Below, in pieces: positions 1 to 9,714 of a stretch of DNA of 64,000 bases (position 1 is its first letter; each line of letters opens with the position of its first letter). Location of the stretch: the NCBI GenBank assembly GCA_024434115.1, contig QMIT01000012.1:110580-174579 (forward strand), read 5' to 3'. Position numbers and translations under genes: made by a program. The DNA is from Chloroflexota bacterium. GTDB taxonomy: Bacteria; Chloroflexota; Anaerolineae; Aggregatilineales; J027. The notes below the pieces were generated by a model. It saw only the letters and a list, made by a program, of their open reading frames with translations, was not told the DNA's origin and ran no database searches.

Positions 1-575
1 ATTTTTAAGCCTGCCCCGGCGAAAAATCGGTTCCATTCTGCTAGGCTGTAGGCCCACACATGCGACGGGTCACGCAAAATGTCCATCGCGTTGATATATT
101 TGGCGACCTTTTCATTCGAGGGCGATAGCATATCCACAATCGCCACCATGCCCCCCGGACGCACCACCCGCGCACATTCCGCCATAAAACCGAGCACATT
201 CGGGAAATGATGGGCGGCAAGGCGGCAGGTCACTAAATCAAAGGCGTCATTGGGGAAAGGCAGATGTTCGGCGTCGGTACGAGCATAATCCAGCTTGTCC
301 CCGTCGTCCCCTAAGGTATTTTGCAGATGGGTGCGTGCCGCCACCAACATCGGTTCGGTCAAATCGGTAGCGATGACCTGCTGCACATAGGGTGCGAATA
401 ATCCAGCCGTATGCCCCCCACCCGTCGCAATATCCAAGACGCGCCAATCCGGTTGCGGCTGGACAATTTCAAGCAGGCGGCGTAAATCCTCCCCTTTGGA
501 AAATGTGCCGCTGCTGACATAGTTGGCGGCGGTTGCCCCAAATTGTGCTTGGGTACGCTGTTTTATATCGTCCAT
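1..575 (-). CDS. Class I SAM-dependent methyltransferase, 3' end off the window
   Basis: Reading the minus strand from the ATG at 575 gives an open frame of 191 codons that runs off the left edge. It begins MDDIKQRTQAQFGATAANYV. The glycine-rich SAM-binding motif I is VLDIATGGGHTAG, followed by an acidic residue ending strand 2 (VIATDLTEPM), a motif near DAEHLPFPNDAFDLV and the post-motif segment ARVVRPGGMVAIVD. This order is typical of Methyltransf_11/UbiE-like small-molecule methyltransferases. The substrate cannot be told. An AGGAAAT ribosome site lies directly before the ATG. It is divergent from polA, with about 70 bases between the two starts. Confidence 0.8.
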   Translation of the reverse strand, partial: MDDIKQRTQAQFGATAANYVSSGTFSKGEDLRRLLEIVQPQPDWRVLDIATGGGHTAGLFAPYVQQVIATDLTEPMLVAARTHLQNTLGDDGDKLDYARTDAEHLPFPNDAFDLVTCRLAAHHFPNVLGFMAECARVVRPGGMVAIVDMLSPSNEKVAKYINAMDILRDPSHVWAYSLAEWNRFFAGAGLK

Positions 576-644
576 ATTTCCTGTTTGCCTTTCCTGCGGT
601 ATAATTTTTCGCACAGGTGTTCGTTCTCATTACAGGGGAAGCCC

Positions 645-3584
645 ATGTCTGAACAAAGCAATCAACGCCCATTGCTGGTCTTGGTAGATGGTCATGCTGT
701 CGCGTATCGTGCTTTTTTCTCGATCAAACTGGAAAACAGCCACTTTTTTACCACTAGCGGCGAACCCACCAATGCCACTTTCGGATTTACGCGCACGATT
801 TTGGATATTTTAGAAGATGCCCCTGAATATTTCGCTATCAGTTTTGACAAAGGGCTGAGTGAGCGCGATCAACTTTACCCCGATTACAAAGGCACGCGCG
901 AAAAAATGCCGGATGAACTTGCCATCCAGTTGAATCGCATCGAAGAAATTGTACGGGCCTTTAACATCCCCGTGTTGGCATTAGAGGGGTATGAAGCCGA
1001 CGACATCATTGGCACTGTGACCCGACAGGCCGAAGATGCTGGCTGCGATGTGCTGATCGTGACGGGCGACAAAGATTTATTGCAATTGGTCAGCGAACAC
1101 ACCCACGTGCAGCTTCCCCAACGTGGTGGGCCGGGAAAAGGGCCAGCCGAAGATGTCATCTATGATCTGGACGCCTACGCCATCAAATATCCGGCGCTAC
1201 TACCCCATCAACTCGTGGATTTAAAAGCCTTTATGGGCGATAACTCCGATAATATCCCCGGCGTGGCAGGCATCGGCGAAAAAGGGGCGTTGGCGTTGGT
1301 GCAAACCTACGGTTCCGTCGAGGGAGTCTATGAACACATCCATGAGCTAAAAGGCAGCCAAAAAGAAAAACTGATCGCAGGCCGCGAGATGGCTTTTTTG
1401 AGCAAAACGCTGGCGACCATCAAACGCGATGTGCCAATTACGCTGCATCTGCCCGCCTGTGTCACCCATGACTTTGATCCGCAGGTCGTCAACGAGGTCT
1501 TTCGTCAGGTCGAATTCCGCACGATGCTCAGTCGGCTGCAAAAATTGACCCATCGGCAGCGTTCGACCTCGGCGCAGTCGGGCCAATCGGGTCAAATGAG
1601 CATGTTCGGTGACGCTGTTGAAGCTCCTGCCCCGCCTGAATCCGTAACCCTTGTCCCGTATGAAACCACGATTGTGACCACCAAAGCGCAACTGGCGGAA
1701 TTGGCCGAGGCGCTCAACAAGGCGACGTTTATCGGGTTTGACACAGAAACAACAGGCCTTGATAAGATGGCGGAAAGTTTGGTGGGCATTTCGCTGGCAG
1801 TGGATGGCACACGCGGGTATTACATCCCGGTTGGGCATGTGCCGGCCAATGCTCCGGCGGGTACACCATTAGGAGTTGACCCGCTTGCGTTCCAAAACCC
1901 CTCGCACAATGGCGGCCCGCATCAAGAAGATTTGTTGGAAGGCTACACCCCCGACCAACTGCCCCTGCATCAAGTGATTGACGCCATCCGCCCCGCCCTG
2001 ACCAATCCCACTATTGGCAAGGTAGCCCATAATGCCAATTACGATTTTGTCATGCTGCGGCGTTATGGGTTGGAAGTCACCCCGATGGTCTTTGACACGA
2101 TGATCGCCGAATGGTTGACCAACACCTCCTCGCGCTTTTTGGGGTTAAAAGATTTGGCAGCCCAGCGTTTGAACGTGCAGATGCAAAAAATCGAGGAATT
2201 GATCGGCACGGGCAAAAATCAAATCTCGTTTGCACGGGTGGCAATTGAAAAAGCAGCCCCGTATGCCGTCGCCGATGCGGTGGTCGTCTTGCCGCTGAAG
2301 GAACAATTGGAAGAGGATTTAAAACAGCGCGATTTACGCGGCCTGCTTGATGAGATGGAAATGCCACTCGTGCCCCTACTGGCTGATATCGAAATGCACG
2401 GCGTTTTGTTGGATGTACCCTTCCTAAAAACCTTCGGCGCTGAACTAGGCGAGCGACTGGCTCAATTAGAGGACAATATCTATCTGACCTGTGGTTATGG
2501 CAAGTTCAATATCAACAGCCTGCCCCAGTTGAGTGATGTATTGTTTGGCAAATTGGGGTTGGACACCGCCGGACTGAAAAAAACCAAAAAGACCAAGAAT
2601 TTCTCCCTGACCGCCGATGTGTTGGAAGATATGCGCGACCAACATCCGGTCATTCCGTTGATTTTGGAATATCGGCAGGTGCAAAAATTGAAAAGCACCT
2701 ATGTCGAAGCATTGCCCGCACTAGTCAATCGCTACACGGGTCGTGTGCATACCTCGTTTAACATTACGGGCACTTCGACAGGGCGTGTCTCGTCGAATGA
2801 CCCCAATCTGCAAAACATCCCGATTCGCAATGAAGAAGGTCGTAAAGTACGCAAGGCCTTTATCGCGCCCGAAGGTCATGTCTTGGTTTCTGCCGACTAT
2901 TCACAGGTGGAACTGCGGATTTTGGCGCATTATTCAGGGGATACCGCCTTGTTGGAAGCCTTCCGGCAGGGGTTGGATATTCACGCCAGCACCGCCGCCG
3001 CCGTACACCGCATTGATATTAAAGATGTGACGTATGAACAGCGATCTTTTGCCAAGTCGGTCAATTTTGGATTGATGTATGGCATGGGGGCGTTCCGCTT
3101 GGCCCGTGATTCCAATCTGACCCTCGCCGAAGCCACTGCGTTTATCAATGAGTATTTTGCTCGTTTCCCCGGCGTGAAAAAGTATTTGGACGGCAGCAAA
3201 GAATTGGCCCGTCAGCAGGGCTATCTGACTACTCTGCTTGGTCGCAAACGCTATTTTCCCGGCCTACAAACCACTACGGATGCCGTGACCCGTCAGCGCA
3301 TCGAGCGGGAAGCGATCAACATGCCGATTCAAGGCACCGCCGCCGACATCATGAAAATTGCCATGCTGAATTTGGGGCGCGAATTAAAGGCCCGCAATTA
3401 CCACGCTGCAATGATTTTGCAGGTGCATGACGAATTGGTATTGGAAGTGCCGGAAGATGAAATTGACATCGTGACACCGCTAATCGTTGAGGTGATGCAA
3501 AACGCCTATGCACTCAAAGCACCCCTCCGCGCCGATGCCCGTATTGGCAAAAACTGGTATGAGATGACGCCCTATAAACGATAA
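645..3584 (+). CDS. polA: DNA polymerase I with 5' nuclease, proofreading and polymerase domains
   Basis: The 979-residue protein fills RNA-primer gaps and repairs DNA. The N-terminal 5' nuclease (about 1-290) shows VDGHAVAYRAFF, EGYEADDIIGTV, VTGDKDLLQLV and GDNSDNIPGVAGIG. A 3'-5' exonuclease domain follows with FDTETTGLD, AHNANYDF and YAVAD, so all metal-binding acidic residues of a DnaQ-type proofreading site seem present. The polymerase domain has motif A SADYSQVELRILAHYSGD, the O-helix RSFAKSVNFGLMYGMG and motif C LQVHDELVLE. I chose the ATG at 645, preceded by AGGGGA at 5 bases; an upstream in-frame ATG at 543 adds a non-conserved tail. Residues 317-321 (QMSMF) in the linker look like a beta-clamp-binding peptide. 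Confidence 0.97.
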   Translation: MSEQSNQRPLLVLVDGHAVAYRAFFSIKLENSHFFTTSGEPTNATFGFTRTILDILEDAPEYFAISFDKGLSERDQLYPDYKGTREKMPDELAIQLNRIEEIVRAFNIPVLALEGYEADDIIGTVTRQAEDAGCDVLIVTGDKDLLQLVSEHTHVQLPQRGGPGKGPAEDVIYDLDAYAIKYPALLPHQLVDLKAFMGDNSDNIPGVAGIGEKGALALVQTYGSVEGVYEHIHELKGSQKEKLIAGREMAFLSKTLATIKRDVPITLHLPACVTHDFDPQVVNEVFRQVEFRTMLSRLQKLTHRQRSTSAQSGQSGQMSMFGDAVEAPAPPESVTLVPYETTIVTTKAQLAELAEALNKATFIGFDTETTGLDKMAESLVGISLAVDGTRGYYIPVGHVPANAPAGTPLGVDPLAFQNPSHNGGPHQEDLLEGYTPDQLPLHQVIDAIRPALTNPTIGKVAHNANYDFVMLRRYGLEVTPMVFDTMIAEWLTNTSSRFLGLKDLAAQRLNVQMQKIEELIGTGKNQISFARVAIEKAAPYAVADAVVVLPLKEQLEEDLKQRDLRGLLDEMEMPLVPLLADIEMHGVLLDVPFLKTFGAELGERLAQLEDNIYLTCGYGKFNINSLPQLSDVLFGKLGLDTAGLKKTKKTKNFSLTADVLEDMRDQHPVIPLILEYRQVQKLKSTYVEALPALVNRYTGRVHTSFNITGTSTGRVSSNDPNLQNIPIRNEEGRKVRKAFIAPEGHVLVSADYSQVELRILAHYSGDTALLEAFRQGLDIHASTAAAVHRIDIKDVTYEQRSFAKSVNFGLMYGMGAFRLARDSNLTLAEATAFINEYFARFPGVKKYLDGSKELARQQGYLTTLLGRKRYFPGLQTTTDAVTRQRIEREAINMPIQGTAADIMKIAMLNLGRELKARNYHAAMILQVHDELVLEVPEDEIDIVTPLIVEVMQNAYALKAPLRADARIGKNWYEMTPYKR

Positions 3585-3605
3585 GCAGTGAGATTCAAAA
3601 CTCCA

Positions 3606-3640
3606 CGAGGCCGATTTTACACGTCGGCCTTTTTGTTTTA
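3606..3640 (+). terminator. Rho-independent terminator of polA
   Basis: A perfect 7-base-pair stem (AGGCCGA at 3608-3614 with TCGGCCT at 3624-3630) is followed by TTTTTGTTTT. It lies 22 bases after the polA stop and overlaps the end of the convergent TPR gene. There is no T-run on the minus side, so it acts mainly on the plus strand. Confidence 0.85.
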
Positions 3641-5011
3641 TTGGGGGGCAATGGTCGCTTCGGGGGTGGTCGCAACGACATCAGGGGTGGCGGTCACTTG
3701 AGGGGCAGCCTGTGGTTGGGCTAACCCACAGTCACTAAATGCTTGGAGAAAATCACTTCTGGTCACGGTAGGGGGTTCGCCATTTTGGTCAATCAAGGCT
3801 AGGCCATCACGTAAGGGTTGTGCTGCTTGATCGCATTGGGGCGGCTGCAAACGATAATAGGAACGCGCTAACAAGAAATAGTCGTAGGGGTCATCCGAGC
3901 CAAGCTGAGTAGCTTTTGTCATGAATTCGATTGTTTTGACGTAATTGGTATTTACCCAAAACTCCGCCCACCCCAGTTCCGAATAACAAGGCCAGTATGT
4001 CTCATTCACGATAATACACTGCTGAAAACGCTCGCTCGAACGTTCGGGATTGCCTTGATTACGATACAGCAGCCCTAACTGGTAGAGGACAGCCGTATCA
4101 CGTGGGGCAGTAGCAAGCGTTTCTTCCAACAAGTCAATCGCCGTTTGGGTTTGGGAGGGGCTTTCACTACCGAGGGGCAAATAGACATAAGTGGCTAATT
4201 CGAGGGTGATATAGGTCTGGCTGGGCATAGCCTGACGCGCTCGCTGATAGGCATCAGCAGCCCCCTCGTAATCCGCCTGACTCGACAGGTAACGGCCATA
4301 ATTGCGATAGACTTGGGCGACGGTCTCATTTTCCGCACCGTTCCGCTGAATTTGGGCAATCGCATCATCAAAGGTCGCTTTGGATAATCCCAAGTCCCCC
4401 AAATTGCGATAGATATTGCCCAGCACGGCCTTTGCAAAAATCGAACTGGGGTCAATTTCAAGCGCACGTTGAGCCGAGGCAAGCGCCCGATTATGCTGCA
4501 ACCCCCAATCCAGCGCCATCGCTTGAATCATCCACCCCAATGGAGACTCAGGATTGGCGGAAATGGTGGCTTGGGCCATTTCAAGCGCCTCATTAATCTT
4601 TACGGTATCACTGCCCGAACCGGAGGTAATCAGCAGTAAATAGGCCAGCCGAAAGTGAATCCCGACATCGTTGGGCTTGCCGTTCACCACCTCACGGTAG
4701 AGTGTTATAGCCTGTTCATAATCGCCTAGCCGATAAGCATTTTCGGCCTCCACCGATTCGTCCCGGACATCTGGTGTGGCGGTTGGCGGGTCGGGGAAAT
4801 AACGGGTACGGGCATCGCCAATCTCATTCCCGACATTCTCCCGAAAATTGTCCATATAGTCGCGGGTCAACGTCGGATTTTGCAGAATCCAATAACCTGC
4901 ATAGGCAATGATGAAGGTTACGGCCCAAAGCACCATCCAACGCCGCGAACGAAAGAGACGTCGGCGATGGCGCTTGGAGGCTTGGTATTTCTTGGGAACC
5001 CGTAATTGCAT
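3638..5011 (-). CDS. Membrane-anchored tetratricopeptide repeat protein (second of a tandem pair)
   Basis: This 457-residue protein starts with a very basic segment (RKRHRRRLFRSRRW-like) and one membrane helix at about residues 27-44 (WAVTFIIAYAGYWIL). From about residue 85 it is a chain of tetratricopeptide repeats, with the usual Leu/Tyr/Ala spacing, for example AENAYRLGDYEQAITLYREV and VLYQLGLLYRNQGNPERSSERF. The tail is Thr/Pro/Ala-rich (VTATPDVVATTPEA). The topology is N-in with the repeats outside. TPRs are protein-binding scaffolds; the partner is unknown. The gene starts 9 bases after the upstream paralogue, so the two form an operon. Confidence 0.8.
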   Translation of the reverse strand: MQLRVPKKYQASKRHRRRLFRSRRWMVLWAVTFIIAYAGYWILQNPTLTRDYMDNFRENVGNEIGDARTRYFPDPPTATPDVRDESVEAENAYRLGDYEQAITLYREVVNGKPNDVGIHFRLAYLLLITSGSGSDTVKINEALEMAQATISANPESPLGWMIQAMALDWGLQHNRALASAQRALEIDPSSIFAKAVLGNIYRNLGDLGLSKATFDDAIAQIQRNGAENETVAQVYRNYGRYLSSQADYEGAADAYQRARQAMPSQTYITLELATYVYLPLGSESPSQTQTAIDLLEETLATAPRDTAVLYQLGLLYRNQGNPERSSERFQQCIIVNETYWPCYSELGWAEFWVNTNYVKTIEFMTKATQLGSDDPYDYFLLARSYYRLQPPQCDQAAQPLRDGLALIDQNGEPPTVTRSDFLQAFSDCGLAQPQAAPQVTATPDVVATTPEATIAPQ

Positions 5012-5020
5012 AATCGTCTA

Positions 5021-6301
5021 TCAGTAAATCCCGATTGGTTCCGGTGGAATAGCAGTCGGCGGCACAGCAGTTGGCACTTGATAACCTGAGTAGTTGGTAT
5101 CGCCTTTGATACAGTAGTCCATGCCGATATAGATATTGTTTTTTAAGAAATCACTGGGGTCGGTTTGCAGCGCAACTTCAAAAACGGGCATGGCAAGATG
5201 ACATTGGGCTAATATCTGGTAGGCCAAACCTTGATAGGTATAACATTCACCTAGTTGCTCTTCCAACTTCAATCCGGCTTGGTTCATCAAATCAATACAT
5301 ATCTGGAAGGTCTCGACTGCCCCTTCATAATTGCGACTGGTATACTGTACCATACCGAGTTGTTTAAAAGCATCGGGATAGGTCGGGTCAAGTTCCACCG
5401 CTTGTTCGCAGGATTCACGGGCGCTGATGTCATTCCGCTGTTGGAAGAACGTCTCACATTTGCGCGTCCATGCCTTCACGTTGGTCGAATCGTTGGCAAG
5501 TACGCGGTCATAGGCTTGGATGGCAGCGTCGAAATTACCTTTGACGATGTAATAGGGCGCTAATTCAAAATACAGCACGTTGAGACGCGGATGGGCTTGG
5601 ATGGCCTGCTCAAATTGACCGATGGCAATATCAAATTGTCCGGTAAAGGCCATTGCCAATGCCAGTGCGCGACGGGCGTCTACACTGTTGGGGTTTAAAT
5701 CAACCGCTTTTTGTCCGGTTTCTTGGGCATTTAGCCAGCGTTCTTGTTCACGGTAGGCCATCGAAAGATAGGCACGCGCTTCGGCCCAATCTGGCGCACG
5801 GTCAACCGCTTTAATCCCGGCGGCGGCGGCTTCTTCACCCCGATCCCGCGCGACCAATGCTAATGTATAGGCCGCCAGCGCACGTGGGTCATTGGGGTAA
5901 TTGTCCACTGCTTCTTGGGCTACTTCGAGGGCACGTTCCGCACGGAAAACAAAACCACGTCCATCGTAACTGCCATAGACGAGATTCCGCACGTATTCAA
6001 ACATGATGCCCATATCGTTCGGGGTTAGTTCATAGGCTTGGGAATAATAAAGAATGCTGTTATCCAGATCGCCCTGCCAATAGGCTTCTTCAGCAAGTTG
6101 GGCAAGGGTGACGGCATCGGTGGTCGGTGTGGGTGGCCCCATCACCACTGCCAAAACTTCCGGTTGGACCCGATCCATCTGCCACATCACCAATACGGCG
6201 GCGGCCATCGAAAAAAACCAAAATCCGAAAAACCAGCTAGGCCCTCGGCGGCGGGCGCGTCGGCCAAAATGAAGCGCGGAACGATCCCGGCGAATTTGCA
6301 T
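5021..6301 (-). CDS. Membrane-anchored tetratricopeptide repeat protein (first of a tandem pair)
   Basis: The 426-residue protein has the same layout as its downstream neighbour: a basic N-terminus, one membrane helix at about 24-42 (SWFFGFWFFSMAAAVLVMW), a short linker and then tetratricopeptide repeats (LAEEAYWQGDLDNSILYYSQA; AYLSMAYREQERWLNAQETG; GMVQYTSRNYEGAVETFQ). It ends in a proline-rich tail (PTAVPPTAIPPEPIGIY). The pair probably arose by tandem duplication and may form an extracytoplasmic scaffold. No catalytic motif is visible. It follows the aro operon after a gap of 192 bases, which carries a weak promoter and an inverted repeat. Confidence 0.8.
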   Translation of the reverse strand: MQIRRDRSALHFGRRARRRGPSWFFGFWFFSMAAAVLVMWQMDRVQPEVLAVVMGPPTPTTDAVTLAQLAEEAYWQGDLDNSILYYSQAYELTPNDMGIMFEYVRNLVYGSYDGRGFVFRAERALEVAQEAVDNYPNDPRALAAYTLALVARDRGEEAAAAGIKAVDRAPDWAEARAYLSMAYREQERWLNAQETGQKAVDLNPNSVDARRALALAMAFTGQFDIAIGQFEQAIQAHPRLNVLYFELAPYYIVKGNFDAAIQAYDRVLANDSTNVKAWTRKCETFFQQRNDISARESCEQAVELDPTYPDAFKQLGMVQYTSRNYEGAVETFQICIDLMNQAGLKLEEQLGECYTYQGLAYQILAQCHLAMPVFEVALQTDPSDFLKNNIYIGMDYCIKGDTNYSGYQVPTAVPPTAIPPEPIGIY

Positions 6302-6360
6302 AGCCCAATATCTCCAAAAACAACCTACTGACGATCCAAAACCTTGATGATTGCTGTAAT

Positions 6361-6402
6361 GTGGGTTGTTATTTTACCAGAAAAAATTCCGATTCAACCC
6401 AC
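6361..6402 (-). promoter_or_regulatory. Possible promoter inside an inverted repeat, upstream of the TPR pair
   Basis: The minus strand reads TTGAAT (6397-6392), 15 bases, TAAAAT (6376-6371), a weak sigma-70-like match with a short spacer. It sits inside the 8-base inverted repeat GTGGGTTG (6361-6368) / CAACCCAC (6395-6402), which could be an operator. It lies about 70 bases upstream of the TPR pair. Confidence 0.3.
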
Positions 6403-6493
6403 GTTTCACCTGTTGATGGCTGTCAGAAAACACAGACAATCAGCAAGGGATTCGTTTAAAACAGGTCGAGTCCGAGACACCACCCCTACAAAT

Positions 6494-6949
6494 TCAATGG
6501 TCTTGAAGATGGGCGCGGAGGGCTTCGAGGGCAAGAAGATAACTGCGCCAGCCAAAGCCGCAAATTTGCCCGATACAGACCGGGGCAATCAGCGAGGTAT
6601 GGCGGAACGGCTCACGCGCATGAATATTGGACAGATGGCATTCGACAGTGGGCAAACCTACACCCGAAATCGCATCACGTAAGGCAACGGAGGTGTGGGT
6701 ATACCCGCCGGGGTTGATAATCAGGCCCGCCGCCCATCCCCGCGCATCTTGAATCCAATCAATCAACTGGCCTTCATGATTCGACTGGTGGATTTGCAGC
6801 GAAATCGCATGAGGGGCAGCCGCATCATGCAAAGTGGCGTTGATATGATCCAGCGTGATGTTGCCATAGACCTCTGGTTCGCGTGTGCCTAATAAATTGA
6901 GGTTGGGGCCATGCAGCACCAAAAACGTCATCGGCTGAATGTCAGTCAT
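6494..6949 (-). CDS. aroQ: 3-dehydroquinate dehydratase, type II
   Basis: This 151-residue enzyme removes water from 3-dehydroquinate to give 3-dehydroshikimate, the third step of the shikimate pathway. The type II motifs are clear: [20 protein letters not shown] with the catalytic Tyr at its end, [32 protein letters not shown] and [18 protein letters not shown] with the catalytic His. Length matches the roughly 150-residue family. The start at 6949 overlaps the aroKB stop by 8 bases (ATGACTGA), which argues for translational coupling and against the longer upstream frame. It is the last gene of the aroE-aroC-aroKB-aroQ operon. Confidence 0.95.
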   Translation of the reverse strand: MTDIQPMTFLVLHGPNLNLLGTREPEVYGNITLDHINATLHDAAAPHAISLQIHQSNHEGQLIDWIQDARGWAAGLIINPGGYTHTSVALRDAISGVGLPTVECHLSNIHAREPFRHTSLIAPVCIGQICGFGWRSYLLALEALRAHLQDH

Positions 6950-8546
6950 CACGCAGCATCTCCAAAATTTCGAGTACGGTTTCACGCGGCACATCCGACA
7001 CCACCGCCGGATTGCCAATGCCTTTCAAAATAACAAAATGCGAACGACCACCCCGCCATTTTTTGTCGAGTTTCATGGCTTCCCATAGGGCTTCGGGGGA
7101 TAGTCTTTGATAACGAATGGGCAGACCTGCCGATTTGACCTTATTTTCGATAAAGCCGACATCATCCCCATCGAGATAGCCCAATTTTTGTGAGAGCAGC
7201 GCCGCGCCGACCAACCCGACCCCCACCGCGAAACCATGCCGCCACGCATAACCACTGACCTGTTCAATGGCATGAGCAAAGGTGTGACCCAAATTTAAAT
7301 GGGCACGTTCACCTTGTTCATAGGGATCACGCTGGACAATATCAATTTTGACCTGCACGGCGGCTTTGATTTTTTCGACCAGCGGCATATCCTCATCCAA
7401 CAGGGCGGGGTTAGCTATAAGGCCGTGTTTGATGACCTCCGCCATGCCCGCGCTCATTTCTTCAGGGGGGAGCGTTTTGAGGACTTCGGGGTCAATGATG
7501 ACTAGATCCGGTTGTTTAAAGGCCCCGACCAAATTTTTGCCCTGTGGAATATCCACCCCAACCTTGCCGCCGACGGAGGAATCCACCATCGCCAAGAGGG
7601 TCGTCGGGATTTGCACAAATTTGACGCCACGCATATAGGTCGCCGCCGCAAAACCGACAGTATCACCGACCACCCCACCACCAAGAGCAATCACAACACC
7701 GTGACGGTCTAAACTGTTTTCAGCAAATTCATCATAAAGGCGATTTACCGTTTCAAGATTTTTATACTTTTCTCCGGCAGGTATCTCAATTAATCTGCCC
7801 CAAGGTTGCAAGATTTCATCGGCAACCTTTTCACCATATAACGGGGTCACGTTGGAATCTGAGGCCACTACATGGATCCACCCAATTTCGCCTACATTCA
7901 CACCGATAATTTCCCAAAGGTTTTTCAGCGCCCCTTCTGCTAGATTTATTGGGTAGCTACCCTCTGGCGTTTGGACTCTCAATTCACCTTGTCGCCAGCG
8001 ATCATCACGTTGCCACCATTTGATAAGACTATCTCGCAGTTCATTTAGCTGATCTTCAACTGTCTGATGGCGCATTCTATAGCTAATGTATTGCTTATTT
8101 TTGAAGCGATCATAAATCGGTTCTCTTTGGTTAAGTAATTCGGCGATACGCTCCTGTGGGTTTTCGACTTGCAATAAAGGGCGGCCCGTTTGCTCTTTGA
8201 GTCGTTGATAGATTATTTCAGGGGAAGAGAATAGGCAGATAATAATGTCATTATCAAATAGTCGCTGGTTGGCAAGATTTAATAATGCTCCCCCACCCGT
8301 CGCCACGACCATGACACGCGGGTCGGCGGCAACTTCGGCACAAACAGCAGATTCCCATGCGCGGAAACCTGCCTCACCGTATTTTTCAAAAATTTCGGGG
8401 ATGCTGAGGCCGACTTTTTGCATGATGACATCATCGAGGTCAATGAACGGCACACCGACTTTTTCCGCGACGAGCCGCCCCAATGTGGTTTTGCCTGTGC
8501 CCATGAAACCTGTCAGAACGAGTTTGCGTTGTGGGGTATCAGACAT
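6942..8546 (-). CDS. aroKB: Fused shikimate kinase and 3-dehydroquinate synthase
   Basis: One 534-residue chain carries two shikimate pathway enzymes. Residues 1 to about 165 are shikimate kinase: P-loop [12 protein letters not shown] after FID, and the shikimate-binding GGGALL. The rest is 3-dehydroquinate synthase: NAD site [38 protein letters not shown], and the zinc ligands in [21 protein letters not shown] and HGFAVGVG. The two steps are not consecutive (steps 2 and 5), so the fusion gives co-expression rather than direct channelling. The ATG at 8546 overlaps the aroC stop by 8 bases (ATGTCTGA), favouring it over an upstream start. Confidence 0.95.
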   Translation of the reverse strand: MSDTPQRKLVLTGFMGTGKTTLGRLVAEKVGVPFIDLDDVIMQKVGLSIPEIFEKYGEAGFRAWESAVCAEVAADPRVMVVATGGGALLNLANQRLFDNDIIICLFSSPEIIYQRLKEQTGRPLLQVENPQERIAELLNQREPIYDRFKNKQYISYRMRHQTVEDQLNELRDSLIKWWQRDDRWRQGELRVQTPEGSYPINLAEGALKNLWEIIGVNVGEIGWIHVVASDSNVTPLYGEKVADEILQPWGRLIEIPAGEKYKNLETVNRLYDEFAENSLDRHGVVIALGGGVVGDTVGFAAATYMRGVKFVQIPTTLLAMVDSSVGGKVGVDIPQGKNLVGAFKQPDLVIIDPEVLKTLPPEEMSAGMAEVIKHGLIANPALLDEDMPLVEKIKAAVQVKIDIVQRDPYEQGERAHLNLGHTFAHAIEQVSGYAWRHGFAVGVGLVGAALLSQKLGYLDGDDVGFIENKVKSAGLPIRYQRLSPEALWEAMKLDKKWRGGRSHFVILKGIGNPAVVSDVPRETVLEILEMLRDD

Positions 8547-9714
8547 AACCAAACCGCCAAGTCGTATTGTGCATCGCAAAATCGCTCAATTCGCCGCGTT
8601 TGAGCAGGTCATAGCGAGGGCGCATTTCCGCCAATGAATCGCCACCCAATTTTTCCAGCAGGGCATCCGCCAGCACAATCGCTACCATCGCCTCAATGAC
8701 AGGGACGGCACGCGGCGTGGCACAGAAGTCACTGCGTTCATAGGTCGTGCCTTCGGGTTCACCCGTCGCCAAATTGACCGAGGCCAGTGGGGTCAGGGTG
8801 GTGCTAATCGGCTTCATGGCGGCGCGAACAATTAAGGGTTCCCCTGTGGTCATGCCGCCTTCCAATCCGCCAGAGCGATTGGTTTGACGGGTCAGCTTGC
8901 CATTTTCACCCAGCAGAATCTGGTCGTGAACCTGTGTGCCGGGTTTGCGGGTATTGGCAAAAGCCGTGCCGATTTCCGCGCCTTTGATGCTCTGCACACT
9001 GCATACCGCGCCAACCAAGCGACCACTCAGGCGGCGGTCATAATGCACATGCGACCCCAAGCCGGGGGGTAGATGGAGTGCAACCACTTCAATCACCCCA
9101 CCAAGCGTATCCTTATCAATTTTGCATTGGCGGATGGCTTCCCGAATGCCTTCGGAAGCAAGAGGGTCAGGGCAACGCACATCCGACTCCTCAGCGGCGG
9201 CAAATCGCGCAGGATAATCTGGTGGTTCGGGTAAATCCGCGACCACCCCGCCAATCTCGGTGACATAGCCACCAATCACCACACCAAATTCCCCCAAGAA
9301 GCGTTTGCAAATCGCCCCGACAGCGACCCGCACGGCTGTCTCCCGCGCACTAGAACGTTCCAGCGCAATGCGTAAATCATCATAGCCATATTTAAGCGTG
9401 CCTGTTAGGTCGGCGTGACCGGGACGCGGTGTGGTCATGGGGGGGATGTCTTTTTCCGCCCAATTTTTCCAATCGCGGTTTTCGATGATGAGGCTAATGG
9501 GGCCACCTGTGGTTTTGCCCGCCATCACCCCGCCGGTGATGCGTACCTCATCACGTTCAATCTGCATTCTGCCACCGCTGCCATATCCCTGCTGGCGACG
9601 GGCCAGATCGAGATTGAGTTGTTCTTGGGATAGGGGCAATCCGGCGGGCATCCCCTCCAAAATTCCAGTTAAAAGCGGGCCATGACTCTCCCCCGCTGTC
9701 AAAAATCGAATCAT
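8539..9714 (-). CDS. aroC: Chorismate synthase
   Basis: The 391-residue enzyme converts 5-enolpyruvylshikimate-3-phosphate to chorismate with reduced FMN. Diagnostic segments are the N-terminal TAGESHGPLLTGILEGMPAG and the flavin/substrate region RRQQGYGSGGRMQIERDEV, followed by GKTTGGPISLIIEN and RPGHADLTGTLKY. The central segment with conserved arginines, ERSSARETAVRVAVGA, is present. Length fits the family. Its ATG overlaps the stop of the pentapeptide gene by 4 bases (ATGA), and its stop overlaps aroKB, so three proteins are translationally coupled. Confidence 0.96.
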   Translation of the reverse strand: MIRFLTAGESHGPLLTGILEGMPAGLPLSQEQLNLDLARRQQGYGSGGRMQIERDEVRITGGVMAGKTTGGPISLIIENRDWKNWAEKDIPPMTTPRPGHADLTGTLKYGYDDLRIALERSSARETAVRVAVGAICKRFLGEFGVVIGGYVTEIGGVVADLPEPPDYPARFAAAEESDVRCPDPLASEGIREAIRQCKIDKDTLGGVIEVVALHLPPGLGSHVHYDRRLSGRLVGAVCSVQSIKGAEIGTAFANTRKPGTQVHDQILLGENGKLTRQTNRSGGLEGGMTTGEPLIVRAAMKPISTTLTPLASVNLATGEPEGTTYERSDFCATPRAVPVIEAMVAIVLADALLEKLGGDSLAEMRPRYDLLKRGELSDFAMHNTTWRFGYV